From Methylobacterium mesophilicum SR1.6/6 (lineage in GTDB: Bacteria > Pseudomonadota > Alphaproteobacteria > Rhizobiales > Beijerinckiaceae), in the NCBI RefSeq assembly GCF_000364445.2, contig NZ_CP043538.1, forward strand, positions 5,909,447 to 5,973,446: a stretch of DNA of 64,000 bases. The letters are read 5' to 3'. Position numbers and translations under genes: made by a program. The notes beneath the pieces were generated by a model. That model had not been told where the DNA came from. It did not search any database and saw only the letters and a program-made list of their open reading frames with translations. Shown here one piece after another: positions 1 to 7,777 of the stretch. Each line of letters starts with the position of its first letter. Position 1 is the first letter of the stretch.

Positions 1-1128
1 AAAGCTCTCGGTGTAGAGAGCGAGCGAGGGACCTTTCAGCCCGTAGATGCCGATCATCACCACGCAGATCGCGGCGAACTGCGCGAGCGGCGCGGCGAGC
101 CAGACCGAAGCGGTGAGGCCGGCGGCGACCAGGAAGGTCATGGCGGCGGTCGGCACGATCCGGTCCGCGTGCCGGTCCGACCACCAGCCGCCCAGCACCA
201 TCGCGAGGGTGCCGAACGCGTAGGGGATCGCGGTCACGAAGCCGGTCTGGGCGTTGGTCAGGCCGGCGGCCTTGACGATCTGCGGCAGCCACAGGCTCAG
301 GCCGTAGCTCGCCGTCGTGACGTTGAAGAACAGGAACGCGTAGAACAGCACCCGCGGATCGCGGATCGTCGCCCAGACGTTCGGCGCGGCATGCGGCCGG
401 GCCGGCTCGGCCGCAAGCGTCCGGCGCAGCCAGTCCCGCTGCTCGCGGTTGAGCCATTCGGCCTTGTCGGGCGTGTCGGTCAGGACGAACAGCAGCAGCA
501 CGCCCAGGAAGACCGCCGGCAGCCCTTCGAGGATGTACATCCACTGCCAGCCGGACAGCCCGAGCCACCCGTCGAGACCCAGCAGCAGCCCCGAGATCGG
601 CGCGCCGACGAGGCTCGACACCGCCATGCCCACCAGCATGATGCCGATGCAGCGGGCGCGGTACGCCTTCGGGTACCAGAGCGCGGCGAACAGCAGCAGG
701 CCGGGGAAGAACCCGGCCTCCGCGACGCCGAGCAGGAACCGGGCGATGCAGAACGAGACCGGCCCGGTCACGAGTGCCATCCCGGCCGAGATGAAGCCCC
801 AGGTGATCATGATGCGGGACAGCCAGAGTCGGGCGCCGACCCGGCCCATCATCACGTTGCTCGGATACTCGAACAGGAAGTAGCCGAGGAAGAAGATGCC
901 CGCGCCCCAGCCGTAGGCGGTGGCCGAGAGGCCGAGCTCCCGGTTGGCGGTCAGCGCCGCGAAGCCGACATTCACCCGGTCGATGAACGAAACCATGTAG
1001 GCGACGACGAGGATCGGCATGAACCGCCGGTTGATCCGGCGGATCGTGTCACGCTCCAGGTCCGTCACCCCGTCCGACCGCGTGCCGTCCTGTACGGCGA
1101 GGCCGGCGGGGATTGCCCGCGTGTCCAT
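1..1128 (-). CDS. MFS transporter, ACS (anion:cation symporter) family, 3' end cut by window
   Basis: About 376 residues are visible, starting at an ATG preceded by GGAGGAG at an ideal distance; the C-terminus lies beyond the window. The protein shows repeated hydrophobic helices, the ACS-type motif FIDRVNVGFAAL near the N-terminus and a long polar loop between the two six-helix halves. ACS carriers import organic acids such as tartrate, phthalate, glucarate or hydroxy acids with protons. It is the fourth gene of a minus-strand run after an IclR regulator, a class II aldolase and an MmgE/PrpD protein, so it probably imports the carboxylate those enzymes degrade. The substrate cannot be read from sequence. 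Confidence 0.88.
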   Translation of the reverse strand, partial: MDTRAIPAGLAVQDGTRSDGVTDLERDTIRRINRRFMPILVVAYMVSFIDRVNVGFAALTANRELGLSATAYGWGAGIFFLGYFLFEYPSNVMMGRVGARLWLSRIMITWGFISAGMALVTGPVSFCIARFLLGVAEAGFFPGLLLFAALWYPKAYRARCIGIMLVGMAVSSLVGAPISGLLLGLDGWLGLSGWQWMYILEGLPAVFLGVLLLFVLTDTPDKAEWLNREQRDWLRRTLAAEPARPHAAPNVWATIRDPRVLFYAFLFFNVTTASYGLSLWLPQIVKAAGLTNAQTGFVTAIPYAFGTLAMVLGGWWSDRHADRIVPTAAMTFLVAAGLTASVWLAAPLAQFAAICVVMIGIYGLKGPSLALYTESF

Positions 1129-1198
1129 GCGCTCTCCTCCCTGGAGGCCGCCGGCCGGTCTCGCGGCTCTGGCGGGTGTGGTCTTGCGGCCGGAACGC

Positions 1199-2572
1199 CT
1201 AGTCCGGTCCCGGCCGCCCGAGCTGCGCCACGGTTTCCGCCGGGGCGGTGTCGAGCACGCGCAGGGTCGCGAGGAGATCGGCCGCCGCTGCGTCCCCCAC
1301 GGCGGGGCTTGCGAGTTCGCGGAATTTGTCGGCCAGCTCGTTGTCGGTGAGCGGCGCGTCCGGATCGCCCTTGCGGGTCGGCTGGCGCTGCGCGAAGCTC
1401 CTTCCATCCGTCAGGGTGACGGTCACGACGGCCGAGCGCCGGGCCGGGAACGCGGCCTCGCAGTCCGGATCGACCACCATGGCGACGCGGCGCATCAGCG
1501 CCTGGACCCGCGGATCGGCGAGGCGCTCCGGCGAGACCGCGTCGAGCCGCACGCTGCCGTGCACGAGGGCGCTCGCCACCGTGAAGGGCGTCGAGAACCG
1601 CCCCTCGAAGGGCGTCGCGACCGCGCGCCGGTCGGTGACGTCGAGGGCCGTCCGGTAGGTGCCGATGGTGATGGCCTCGATGGCGTCGAGGTCGAGACCC
1701 GGCCGCAGCGCCAGGGCCGCGTCGATGGCCGCGAAGGCGTGGCCGCAGCAGCCGTGGTTCTTGAACGTCATGGCGCAGATGTTGTAGCGGCGCCCCAGAT
1801 CCGCGACGGCGCGTGGCCAGTCCGCGCCCCGGCTCATCGCGGCCCCGAAGCCGGCCTCCCCCTCCAGCACGTCGAGGGCGCCGGTGACGCCGCGGCTGGC
1901 CGCCAGGGCGGAGAGCGCCCCGGCCTCCGCGGCGTGCCCGGCATGGAGCGGCTTCGACATGGCGTCGGAGCGGAAGGCTTGCTGGAGCCCGGCCGCCATC
2001 GTGGCGGCGGTGGCGAGCGCATGGGCGAAGCGCCCGGCATCGAGGCGGAGCAGGGAAGCGGTCGCGGCGGCGGCCCCGAAGGTGCCGATCGTGCCGGTGG
2101 TGTGCCAGTAGCGGTAGTGCGAGGGCTGCACCGCCACGCCGATGCGCGTCGAGACCTCGTAGCCGATCACGATGGCGCGCAGCAGCGCCGCCCCGTCGGC
2201 GCCGACCGTCTGCGCCGCCGCGAGCGCCGCGCCGATCACCGGGCAGCCCGGATGGTAGATCGCATCGCGGAAGATGTCGTCGAACTCGATGCTATGCGAG
2301 GCGGTGGCGTTGATCAGCGCCGCCGTGCGCAACGGAGCCCGGCGCCCGGTACCGTACACCACGGCGCCGCCTTCCGCCCCGAACTCGTCCGCGAGGGCCG
2401 CGGTCAGCAGGGTCGCGGGCGGGAGCTGTGCGCCCGGCAGGAGCGCGGCGAACCAGTCGATCAGGGCGCGCTTGGCGTGGTGCAGCACTTCCTCCGGCAG
2501 CGATCGCTCGCCCTCGGAGGCGGCGTAATCCGCCAGCGCTTCGATCACCGTGCCCGAGTGAGCCGCGGTCAT
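1199..2572 (-). CDS. MmgE/PrpD family protein
   Basis: This 457-residue cytosolic protein belongs to the family of 2-methylcitrate dehydratase and cis-aconitate decarboxylase. The family signature HSIEFDD followed by YHPGCPVI is present at about residues 90-115. The ATG at 2572 lies 5 bases after the TGA of the upstream aldolase gene, so translational coupling is likely, and I prefer it to longer in-frame starts that run back through the aldolase gene. Members dehydrate, isomerise, epimerise or decarboxylate hydroxy-di- and tricarboxylates. With the neighbouring aldolase and the ACS carrier this suggests catabolism of a hydroxy-polycarboxylate. A second, exported-looking paralogue is encoded at 7778-9268. 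Confidence 0.87.
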   Translation of the reverse strand: MTAAHSGTVIEALADYAASEGERSLPEEVLHHAKRALIDWFAALLPGAQLPPATLLTAALADEFGAEGGAVVYGTGRRAPLRTAALINATASHSIEFDDIFRDAIYHPGCPVIGAALAAAQTVGADGAALLRAIVIGYEVSTRIGVAVQPSHYRYWHTTGTIGTFGAAAATASLLRLDAGRFAHALATAATMAAGLQQAFRSDAMSKPLHAGHAAEAGALSALAASRGVTGALDVLEGEAGFGAAMSRGADWPRAVADLGRRYNICAMTFKNHGCCGHAFAAIDAALALRPGLDLDAIEAITIGTYRTALDVTDRRAVATPFEGRFSTPFTVASALVHGSVRLDAVSPERLADPRVQALMRRVAMVVDPDCEAAFPARRSAVVTVTLTDGRSFAQRQPTRKGDPDAPLTDNELADKFRELASPAVGDAAAADLLATLRVLDTAPAETVAQLGRPGPD

Positions 2573-2577
2573 GGCGG

Positions 2578-3381
2578 TCAATCCCGGTAGGTCGGGTCGA
2601 TCCGGTCGAGCTTGCGCAGGAGCGCGGGCCATTCGAGCACGCCGAACGGGCGGCGCACCTCCGGCCGGTAGAGGTGGTTGGTCTTGGCGATGACCGCGTC
2701 GGAGGGCAGGACGAGGTCGGTGCTCGCCGCCATCGCCATGAGCTGCGCCTTGCAGGCGAGTTCCGCGCGGTAGATGTTGCTGAAGGCCTGCGGCACGGTC
2801 GGTCCGACCACCAGCAGGCCGTGGTTGCGCAGGATCATCAGGTCGGCGTCGCCGAGATCCTCCACGATGCGCTTCTGCTCGTCGAGATCGACCGCCACGC
2901 CCTCGTAATCGTGGTAGGCGACCGTCGAGAAGCGCATCGCCGTCTGGGTCATCGGCAGGAGGCCGCACTTCATGGCCGAGATCGCCATGCCGGCTGGCGT
3001 GTGCGTGTGGATCACGCAATCGACCTCGTGCCGCGCCCGGTGGACCGCGCTGTGGATCACGAAGCCGGCCCGGTTCACGCCATAATCGAAGTCGGGCTTG
3101 TCGACGATGTTGCCTTCGAAATCGATCTTCACGAGGTTCGAGGCTGAGATCTCCTCGTAGAGCAGCCCGTAGGCATTGATCAGGAAATGCTCCGGCTCAC
3201 CGGGGACGCGAACCGAGATGTGGTTCGCGATCATGTCGGTCATGTCCCAGAGGGCGACCAGCCGGTAGCAGGCCGCGAGGTTGACCCGCGCCTCCCATTC
3301 CTCGGGTGAGACGCGATCGCGCATCGAAGGAAGGTCGAGATCGTAGCGATTCCCCCGAAGCTCGGCGATGCCGTCCGTCAT
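2578..3381 (-). CDS. Class II aldolase/adducin family protein
   Basis: This 267-residue protein starts at an ATG with GGGAGG just upstream. It has the class II (zinc) aldolase fold signatures: an acidic pair at residues 76-77, HTHTPAG at 125-131 with the metal-binding histidines, and RNHGLL at 185-190 with a further histidine. Members act on phosphorylated sugars (fuculose, rhamnulose, ribulose) or on small hydroxy-oxo acids. Its gene is directly followed by the MmgE/PrpD gene (1199-2572), and the pair is probably one transcription unit with the IclR gene upstream. The absence of any sugar kinase nearby makes a non-phosphorylated hydroxy-acid substrate more likely, but that is inference. Confidence 0.88.
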   Translation of the reverse strand: MTDGIAELRGNRYDLDLPSMRDRVSPEEWEARVNLAACYRLVALWDMTDMIANHISVRVPGEPEHFLINAYGLLYEEISASNLVKIDFEGNIVDKPDFDYGVNRAGFVIHSAVHRARHEVDCVIHTHTPAGMAISAMKCGLLPMTQTAMRFSTVAYHDYEGVAVDLDEQKRIVEDLGDADLMILRNHGLLVVGPTVPQAFSNIYRAELACKAQLMAMAASTDLVLPSDAVIAKTNHLYRPEVRRPFGVLEWPALLRKLDRIDPTYRD

Positions 3382-3467
3382 CCGCGCCTCCCGTCTGTCC
3401 GGCGCAGGGCCTGCTGGTCCGGCGCATCGGCGTGTCTTGACCGAAGGGTCGCTCACTTCCGAAAAAT

Positions 3468-4253
3468 TTACAACCGTGAATTTTTAGGTTCGACCAGTGG
3501 CGGGCCGACGATGCTGCGCAGGCTCGCCAGGATCCGCTCCCGGTTCGGTTCGAGCCGTGACAGGGGGCCGGCGATGCCGAGGACGGTGGCGCGCCCGTCC
3601 GCCATCTTGGGCGCCAGCACCGCCATGGTCCCGGCACCCTCGGTGACTTGGTTGGCCGACCACGCGTGGCCGGCGGCGCGGATCTCTTGGAGTCCGTCCC
3701 AGAAGGTATCGAGATCGAGGCTCACGCCGCCGCGCCGGTTGAGCTGGCGCACGAGGCGGGCGACGGCATCGCGGGACTGGTGCGCGAGCAGCATGCGCCC
3801 GGCCGCCGTCGCGTGGATCGGCCGGAACGTGCCCGGGTGCAGGTGGTAGCGCAGCAGATGGCGGGCCTGGACGACGTGGATGTACTGGACGTGGAGATCG
3901 TTCTGCATGCCGAGCACGACCGTCTCGCCGGTCGCCTCCTGCAGCGCCTCCATCAGCCGGATCAGAACACCGTCACGGAAGACGCAGGCCTGCACCCAGG
4001 CGCCCAGCATCGCGACCCGCATGGTCGGGCTGTAGGTGCGCCGCTCGAAATCGTAGGAGAGATAATCGAGGGTGAGCAGGCTCTTGAGCAGGGCCAGAGT
4101 GCTTGAGGCCGGGTAGCCCAGCGCCCCCGCGATCTCGGTGAGGGATTGCGGGCACTGCACGCGGTCGAAATGCTCCAGCACCTCGACCACCCGGCGCGCC
4201 GACTTCACGGCCGCGCCCTGAGCCTCGGGCGGGACCTCCGCGCGCACCGTCAC
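3468..4253 (-). CDS. IclR family transcriptional regulator
   Basis: This 261-residue regulator has an N-terminal winged helix (about residues 15-75, with TEIAGALGYPASSTLALLKSL as the recognition helix region) and a C-terminal IclR effector domain (about 85-255). The start is GTG at 4253; its ribosome binding site is weak. IclR proteins commonly control aromatic-acid and glyoxylate-type catabolic genes and bind small carboxylates. It sits at the head of the aldolase-PrpD-MFS run and just downstream of the PDC hydrolase-like gene, so both are plausible targets. A short AT-rich dyad (4278-4291) lies 25 bases upstream of the start and could be its own operator. Confidence 0.9.
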   Translation of the reverse strand: MTVRAEVPPEAQGAAVKSARRVVEVLEHFDRVQCPQSLTEIAGALGYPASSTLALLKSLLTLDYLSYDFERRTYSPTMRVAMLGAWVQACVFRDGVLIRLMEALQEATGETVVLGMQNDLHVQYIHVVQARHLLRYHLHPGTFRPIHATAAGRMLLAHQSRDAVARLVRQLNRRGGVSLDLDTFWDGLQEIRAAGHAWSANQVTEGAGTMAVLAPKMADGRATVLGIAGPLSRLEPNRERILASLRSIVGPPLVEPKNSRL

Positions 4254-4277
4254 GACGCCCGCACCGCGATCTGGTCA

Positions 4278-4291
4278 TTCACATATATGAA
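4278..4291. promoter_or_regulatory. AT-rich dyad upstream of the iclR-type gene, possible operator
   Basis: TTCACATATATGAA is an imperfect dyad (TTCA and TGAA ends around CATATA) in an otherwise GC-rich gap, 25 bases upstream of the IclR start. IclR-family regulators often bind short AT-rich palindromes at their own promoters. The assignment rests on position and symmetry only. Confidence 0.3.
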
Positions 4292-4375
4292 ACGCATGTC
4301 CCGGTCCGGCCGGCCCGTCACCCGAGCGACCGCTCGTTGATACCGGAAGGCGAGGGGACCCGGTAGCGTCGGCAC

Positions 4376-5269
4376 TCACGGGAAGCCGTAGAGCGCGCCC
4401 GGGTTGTCCACCAGGATGCGGCGCAGGACGCGGTCGTCGGTCCAGCGCCGCAGCGCCCGCAGGAGGTTCGCGTCGGACGGCACGCCGCGGTCAGTCGCGC
4501 CGCCGAAATAGTTGATGTGCGGCCAGTCGCTGCCCCAGACGAGGCGTTCCGGGTTGGCCGCGATCAGGGCGGCGGCGAACGGGTCGACGTCGCCATAGGG
4601 CGGCCCCGTGACGGTGAGGCGGTCCGCCCCCGAGATCTTGGTCCAGGCCGCGCCGTCTGCCACCAGCCGGCACAGCAGCGCGAAGCCCGGGTCGTCGACG
4701 CCCCGGGCCGTGCTCATGCGGCCCATGTGGTCGATCACCACCGGCATGCCGCAGGCGGCCAGGCTCGGCCAGAGTTCAGGCAGGTCCGGCGCGTGCAGCC
4801 ATGCCTGGAGGTGCCATCCCCGCGCCCGCAGCCGGGGCGCGAGCGTCTGCAGGGCCTCAAGCCCCATGCCGTTGCGGTAGACCTGATGTCCGTCGCGCCG
4901 GAACAGGTTGACGCGCACGCCGCGCACGCCGGCCTGCGCCATGGCGTCGAGATCGGCCTCGCCGACGCCCTCGGACAGGACGGCGACGCCGCGGAGGCGG
5001 TCTGGGGCCAGCGCGAGCGCCTCCAGCATGGCGTGATTGTCGGCGCCGTAGGCGCTGGCGGTGACGATCACGCACCGCGCGAGGCCCATTGCGTCGAGCT
5101 GCCTCAAAAGGGCGGGACCATCGTTCTCCGGCGGCGTGTAGCTGCGCTCCCCCGACAGGGGATGGCGCGCGAAGGGCCCGAACACGTGTGTGTGGCTGTC
5201 GCAGGCGCCCTCCGGCAGCGGGAAACCCGGCGCCTCGGGTGCCGGAGGGGGCAGGCAGTCGCGGCTCAT
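4376..5269 (-). CDS. ligI: Amidohydrolase, 2-pyrone-4,6-dicarboxylate (PDC) hydrolase-like
   Basis: This 297-residue TIM-barrel hydrolase starts at ATG 5269 with GGAGG just upstream. It carries DSHTHVFGP (residues 24-32, the HxH pair), VIDHMGR (around 180), a KISGADR segment and WGSDWPH (around 250). The same order occurs in LigI, which opens the lactone 2-pyrone-4,6-dicarboxylate to 4-oxalomesaconate in the protocatechuate/gallate 4,5-cleavage pathway. The next two enzymes of that route, GalB and GalC, are encoded on the other strand at 10600-12011, which strengthens the call. Related amidohydrolases act on other lactones, so the exact substrate remains an inference. It is divergent from the FMN oxidase gene over a 200-base promoter region. 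Confidence 0.78.
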   Translation of the reverse strand: MSRDCLPPPAPEAPGFPLPEGACDSHTHVFGPFARHPLSGERSYTPPENDGPALLRQLDAMGLARCVIVTASAYGADNHAMLEALALAPDRLRGVAVLSEGVGEADLDAMAQAGVRGVRVNLFRRDGHQVYRNGMGLEALQTLAPRLRARGWHLQAWLHAPDLPELWPSLAACGMPVVIDHMGRMSTARGVDDPGFALLCRLVADGAAWTKISGADRLTVTGPPYGDVDPFAAALIAANPERLVWGSDWPHINYFGGATDRGVPSDANLLRALRRWTDDRVLRRILVDNPGALYGFP

Positions 5270-5370
5270 GGGATCCTCCGACCTGGATCGGCCGCCTCTC
5301 ATGGCGCATCGCAGATCCGGTAACAATGCACAGACATGAATTAAGTCGTATGAGTTACCCCGTTGACTGG

Positions 5371-5407
5371 ACACATTCGCCAATTTCTTACACATTCGTG
5401 AAATTGG
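5371..5407. promoter_or_regulatory. Inverted and direct repeats in the divergent promoter region
   Basis: Between the PDC hydrolase-like gene (minus) and the FMN oxidase gene (plus) lie CCAATTTC at 5380-5387 and its exact inverse GAAATTGG at 5400-5407, 12 bases apart. ACACATTCG is also directly repeated at 5371-5379 and 5390-5398, 19 bases apart, close to two helical turns. A TTGACT hexamer is at 5363-5368. This looks like a binding site for the IclR or LysR protein encoded nearby; which one cannot be told. Confidence 0.45.
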
Positions 5408-5470
5408 TGGCTGCGACGCCGTCAATCTGGGGCCCAGGGCGGCCCGGCCCGATCGACGAACGGGAGACCC

Positions 5471-6727
5471 ATGACGTCAGGCGCCAAGCCACTGACCGGG
5501 CCTATCGAGGCTGTGCCCGGCACGGCGGCGACCGGGATACCCGCGTCAGCAGGTCGGCGCAGGAGGCCGTTTGCCCTGGCGCTGGCGGATTACGAAGCGG
5601 CGGCGCGTCGCCGACTGCCGCGTCCCGTCTTCGGCTACATCGCCGGCGCCGCGGAGACGAACGCCGCGTTGGACGACAATCGACAGGCGCTGCGTGAATA
5701 CGGTTTCGTGCCGCGCGTGCTTGTCGGGGTGGGTGCGCGCAAGACAGCCACGCCGATGTTCGGCCGCGACTACGCCGCGCCGTTCGGCATCGCCCCGATG
5801 GGCCTGAGCGCCTTGGCGGCCTATCGCGGGGACATCGCCCTCGCCGCGGCCGCGCGAGCGGCCCGGGTGCCGATGATCATGAGCGCGTCCTCCCTGATCC
5901 GCATGGAGGACGTGATCCCTCACAATCCGGAGGCGTGGTTCCAGGCCTACCTGCCCGGCGAGCCCGACCGGATCGTGGCCCTGATCGACCGGATCGCCGC
6001 CGCGGGCTTCGGCACGCTGGTCGTGACCGTCGACACCGTGATCTCAGGCAACCGCGAGAACATCACCCGCACCGGCTTCTCGACCCCGCTCCGGCCGAGC
6101 CTGCGGCTCGCCCTCGACGGGCTCGCGCGCCCGCGCTGGACCGCGGGCACGTTCTTGCGCACGCTGGCGCGCCACGGCATGCCGCATTTCGAGAATTCCC
6201 ATGCGGCACGCGGGGCGCCGATCCTGTCCGCGTCGGTGCTGCGGGATTTCGGCAACCGGGATCACCTGTGCTGGGATCACCTGCGGCTGGTGCGGGATCG
6301 CTGGCGCGGCCGGCTGGTCGTCAAGGGGATCATGGCGGCCGCCGACGCGCGCACCGCCCGGGATCTCGGCGCCGACGGGGTGATCCTGTCGAACCACGGC
6401 GGGCGCCAGCTCGACGCGACGGTCTCGCCATTGCGCACGCTCCCCGCCGTGGTGCAGGCACTCGGCGGCACGATCCCGGTGATGATCGATAGCGGCTTTC
6501 GCCGCGGCACCGACGTGCTCAAGGCGATGGCGCTCGGCGCCGCCTTCGTCTTCGTCGGGCGGCCCTTCCTGTACGCCGCCTCCCTGGGCGGCCGGGCCGA
6601 GGTCGAGCGCGCGATCACGATCCTGAAGGACGAGGTCGGGCGCAACATGGGCCTTCTGGGCGTGAACGCCCTGTCTGAGCTCGGGCCCGACCGGCTGCAC
6701 CGGATTCCGTCCGGCCCGAACAGCTGA
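5471..6727 (+). CDS. FMN-dependent alpha-hydroxy-acid oxidizing protein
   Basis: This 418-residue flavoenzyme of the lactate/mandelate/glycolate oxidase family starts at an ATG preceded by GGGAG. The hallmark SNHGGRQLD is at residues 307-315, containing the catalytic histidine and a substrate-binding arginine; a lysine contacting FMN is near residue 285 and FGIAPMG (about 105-111) forms the flavin pocket. It oxidises an (S)-2-hydroxy acid to the 2-oxo acid. The next gene encodes a D-2-hydroxyacid dehydrogenase, so the pair could interconvert stereoisomers of a hydroxy acid via its keto form. There is an extra polar N-terminus of about 30 residues, so a start further downstream is possible. 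Confidence 0.9.
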   Translation: MTSGAKPLTGPIEAVPGTAATGIPASAGRRRRPFALALADYEAAARRRLPRPVFGYIAGAAETNAALDDNRQALREYGFVPRVLVGVGARKTATPMFGRDYAAPFGIAPMGLSALAAYRGDIALAAAARAARVPMIMSASSLIRMEDVIPHNPEAWFQAYLPGEPDRIVALIDRIAAAGFGTLVVTVDTVISGNRENITRTGFSTPLRPSLRLALDGLARPRWTAGTFLRTLARHGMPHFENSHAARGAPILSASVLRDFGNRDHLCWDHLRLVRDRWRGRLVVKGIMAAADARTARDLGADGVILSNHGGRQLDATVSPLRTLPAVVQALGGTIPVMIDSGFRRGTDVLKAMALGAAFVFVGRPFLYAASLGGRAEVERAITILKDEVGRNMGLLGVNALSELGPDRLHRIPSGPNS

Positions 6728-6761
6728 CAGTTCGAGGAAGCCGCCCGAGGAAGCAGCCCGC

Positions 6762-7745
6762 ATGCGTGCTCCATCATCATCGCCGGTCGGATCGGATGCG
6801 CCGAAGCCGGAGGTGCTTCTGGCGATCGACCTCGCGCCCTTCGCTCTCGATCGGCTGCGGACGCAGTGCATCGTGCACCAGGCGGTCACCCCCGAGGCGC
6901 GCGCGGAGGTCGCCGCGCGCGCCGGCGGGCACATCCGGGCGATCATCACGAACGGCACGACGTCGATCCCGGCCGCCCTGATCGACCGGTTGCCGGATCT
7001 CGGCATCATCTGCGCCCAGGGCGTCGGCTACGAGGGCGTCGACCTCGCGGCGGCCCGCGCCCGCGGGATCGTCGTCACGCACGGCACCGGCACCAACGCC
7101 GATTGCGTGGCCGATCACGCGCTGGCCCTGTTCCTGGCGGTGCTGCGCGACATCCCGCGCTTCGACGCCGCCGTGCGGGCGGGCCGCTGGCGGGAGGGCG
7201 GGACGGCCCGGCCGGGCGCGCACGGCAAGCGTGCCGCCATCCTGGGCCTCGGCGGGATCGGCAGCCGCATCGCCCGGCGGTGCGCCGGCTTCGACATGGC
7301 GGTGCGCTACCACAACCGTCGGCCTGTTCCGGATGTCCCGTGGGCGTACGCGTCGAACCTCGGCGAGCTCTGCGCCTGGGCGGATGTGCTGTTCGTGGCG
7401 CTGCCGGGCGGGGCCACGACCCGCCACTGCGTCGGACGCGCGGCCCTCGCCGCACTCGGACCGTCCGGCTTCCTCGTCAATGTCGGGCGCGGTTCCGTGG
7501 TCGACACCGACGCGCTGGTCGAGGCCTTGACGGCGGGCGGCCTCGCGGGGGCGGGGCTCGACGTGATCGAGGGCGAGCCCGAGGTGCCGGCGGCGCTGCG
7601 CGCCCTGCCCAACGTCGTGCTGTCGCCGCACATCGCCGGCCGCTCGCCGGAGACCATGGAGGCGACGATCGGACAGGTCGTCGGAAACCTCGCCGCCTTC
7701 TTCGCGGGTGCGCCCGTGCTCTCGCCGATCCCCGACCTCGCCTGA
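6762..7745 (+). CDS. D-isomer specific 2-hydroxyacid dehydrogenase
   Basis: This 327-residue NAD(P)-dependent dehydrogenase starts at ATG 6762, 34 bases after the FMN oxidase stop, probably in the same operon. The Rossmann motif GLGGIG is at 162-167. The catalytic signatures follow in order: NVGRGSVVDTDALV with the substrate-binding arginine, a glutamate in DVIEGEPEVP, and the catalytic histidine in LSPHIAG. The family reduces 2-oxo acids to D-2-hydroxy acids (glyoxylate, hydroxypyruvate, lactate and similar). Overall form resembles the glyoxylate/hydroxypyruvate reductase branch. Context suggests a partner role with the oxidase in handling a hydroxy-carboxylate. Confidence 0.9.
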   Translation: MRAPSSSPVGSDAPKPEVLLAIDLAPFALDRLRTQCIVHQAVTPEARAEVAARAGGHIRAIITNGTTSIPAALIDRLPDLGIICAQGVGYEGVDLAAARARGIVVTHGTGTNADCVADHALALFLAVLRDIPRFDAAVRAGRWREGGTARPGAHGKRAAILGLGGIGSRIARRCAGFDMAVRYHNRRPVPDVPWAYASNLGELCAWADVLFVALPGGATTRHCVGRAALAALGPSGFLVNVGRGSVVDTDALVEALTAGGLAGAGLDVIEGEPEVPAALRALPNVVLSPHIAGRSPETMEATIGQVVGNLAAFFAGAPVLSPIPDLA

Positions 7746-7777
7746 ACCGCCCACCGCACCCGCTGTCCGGAGCACCG

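Noticed and set aside
2573..3019. Longer start for the MmgE/PrpD protein inside the aldolase gene
   Set aside because: The extra residues are unlike the family and read another frame of the aldolase gene.
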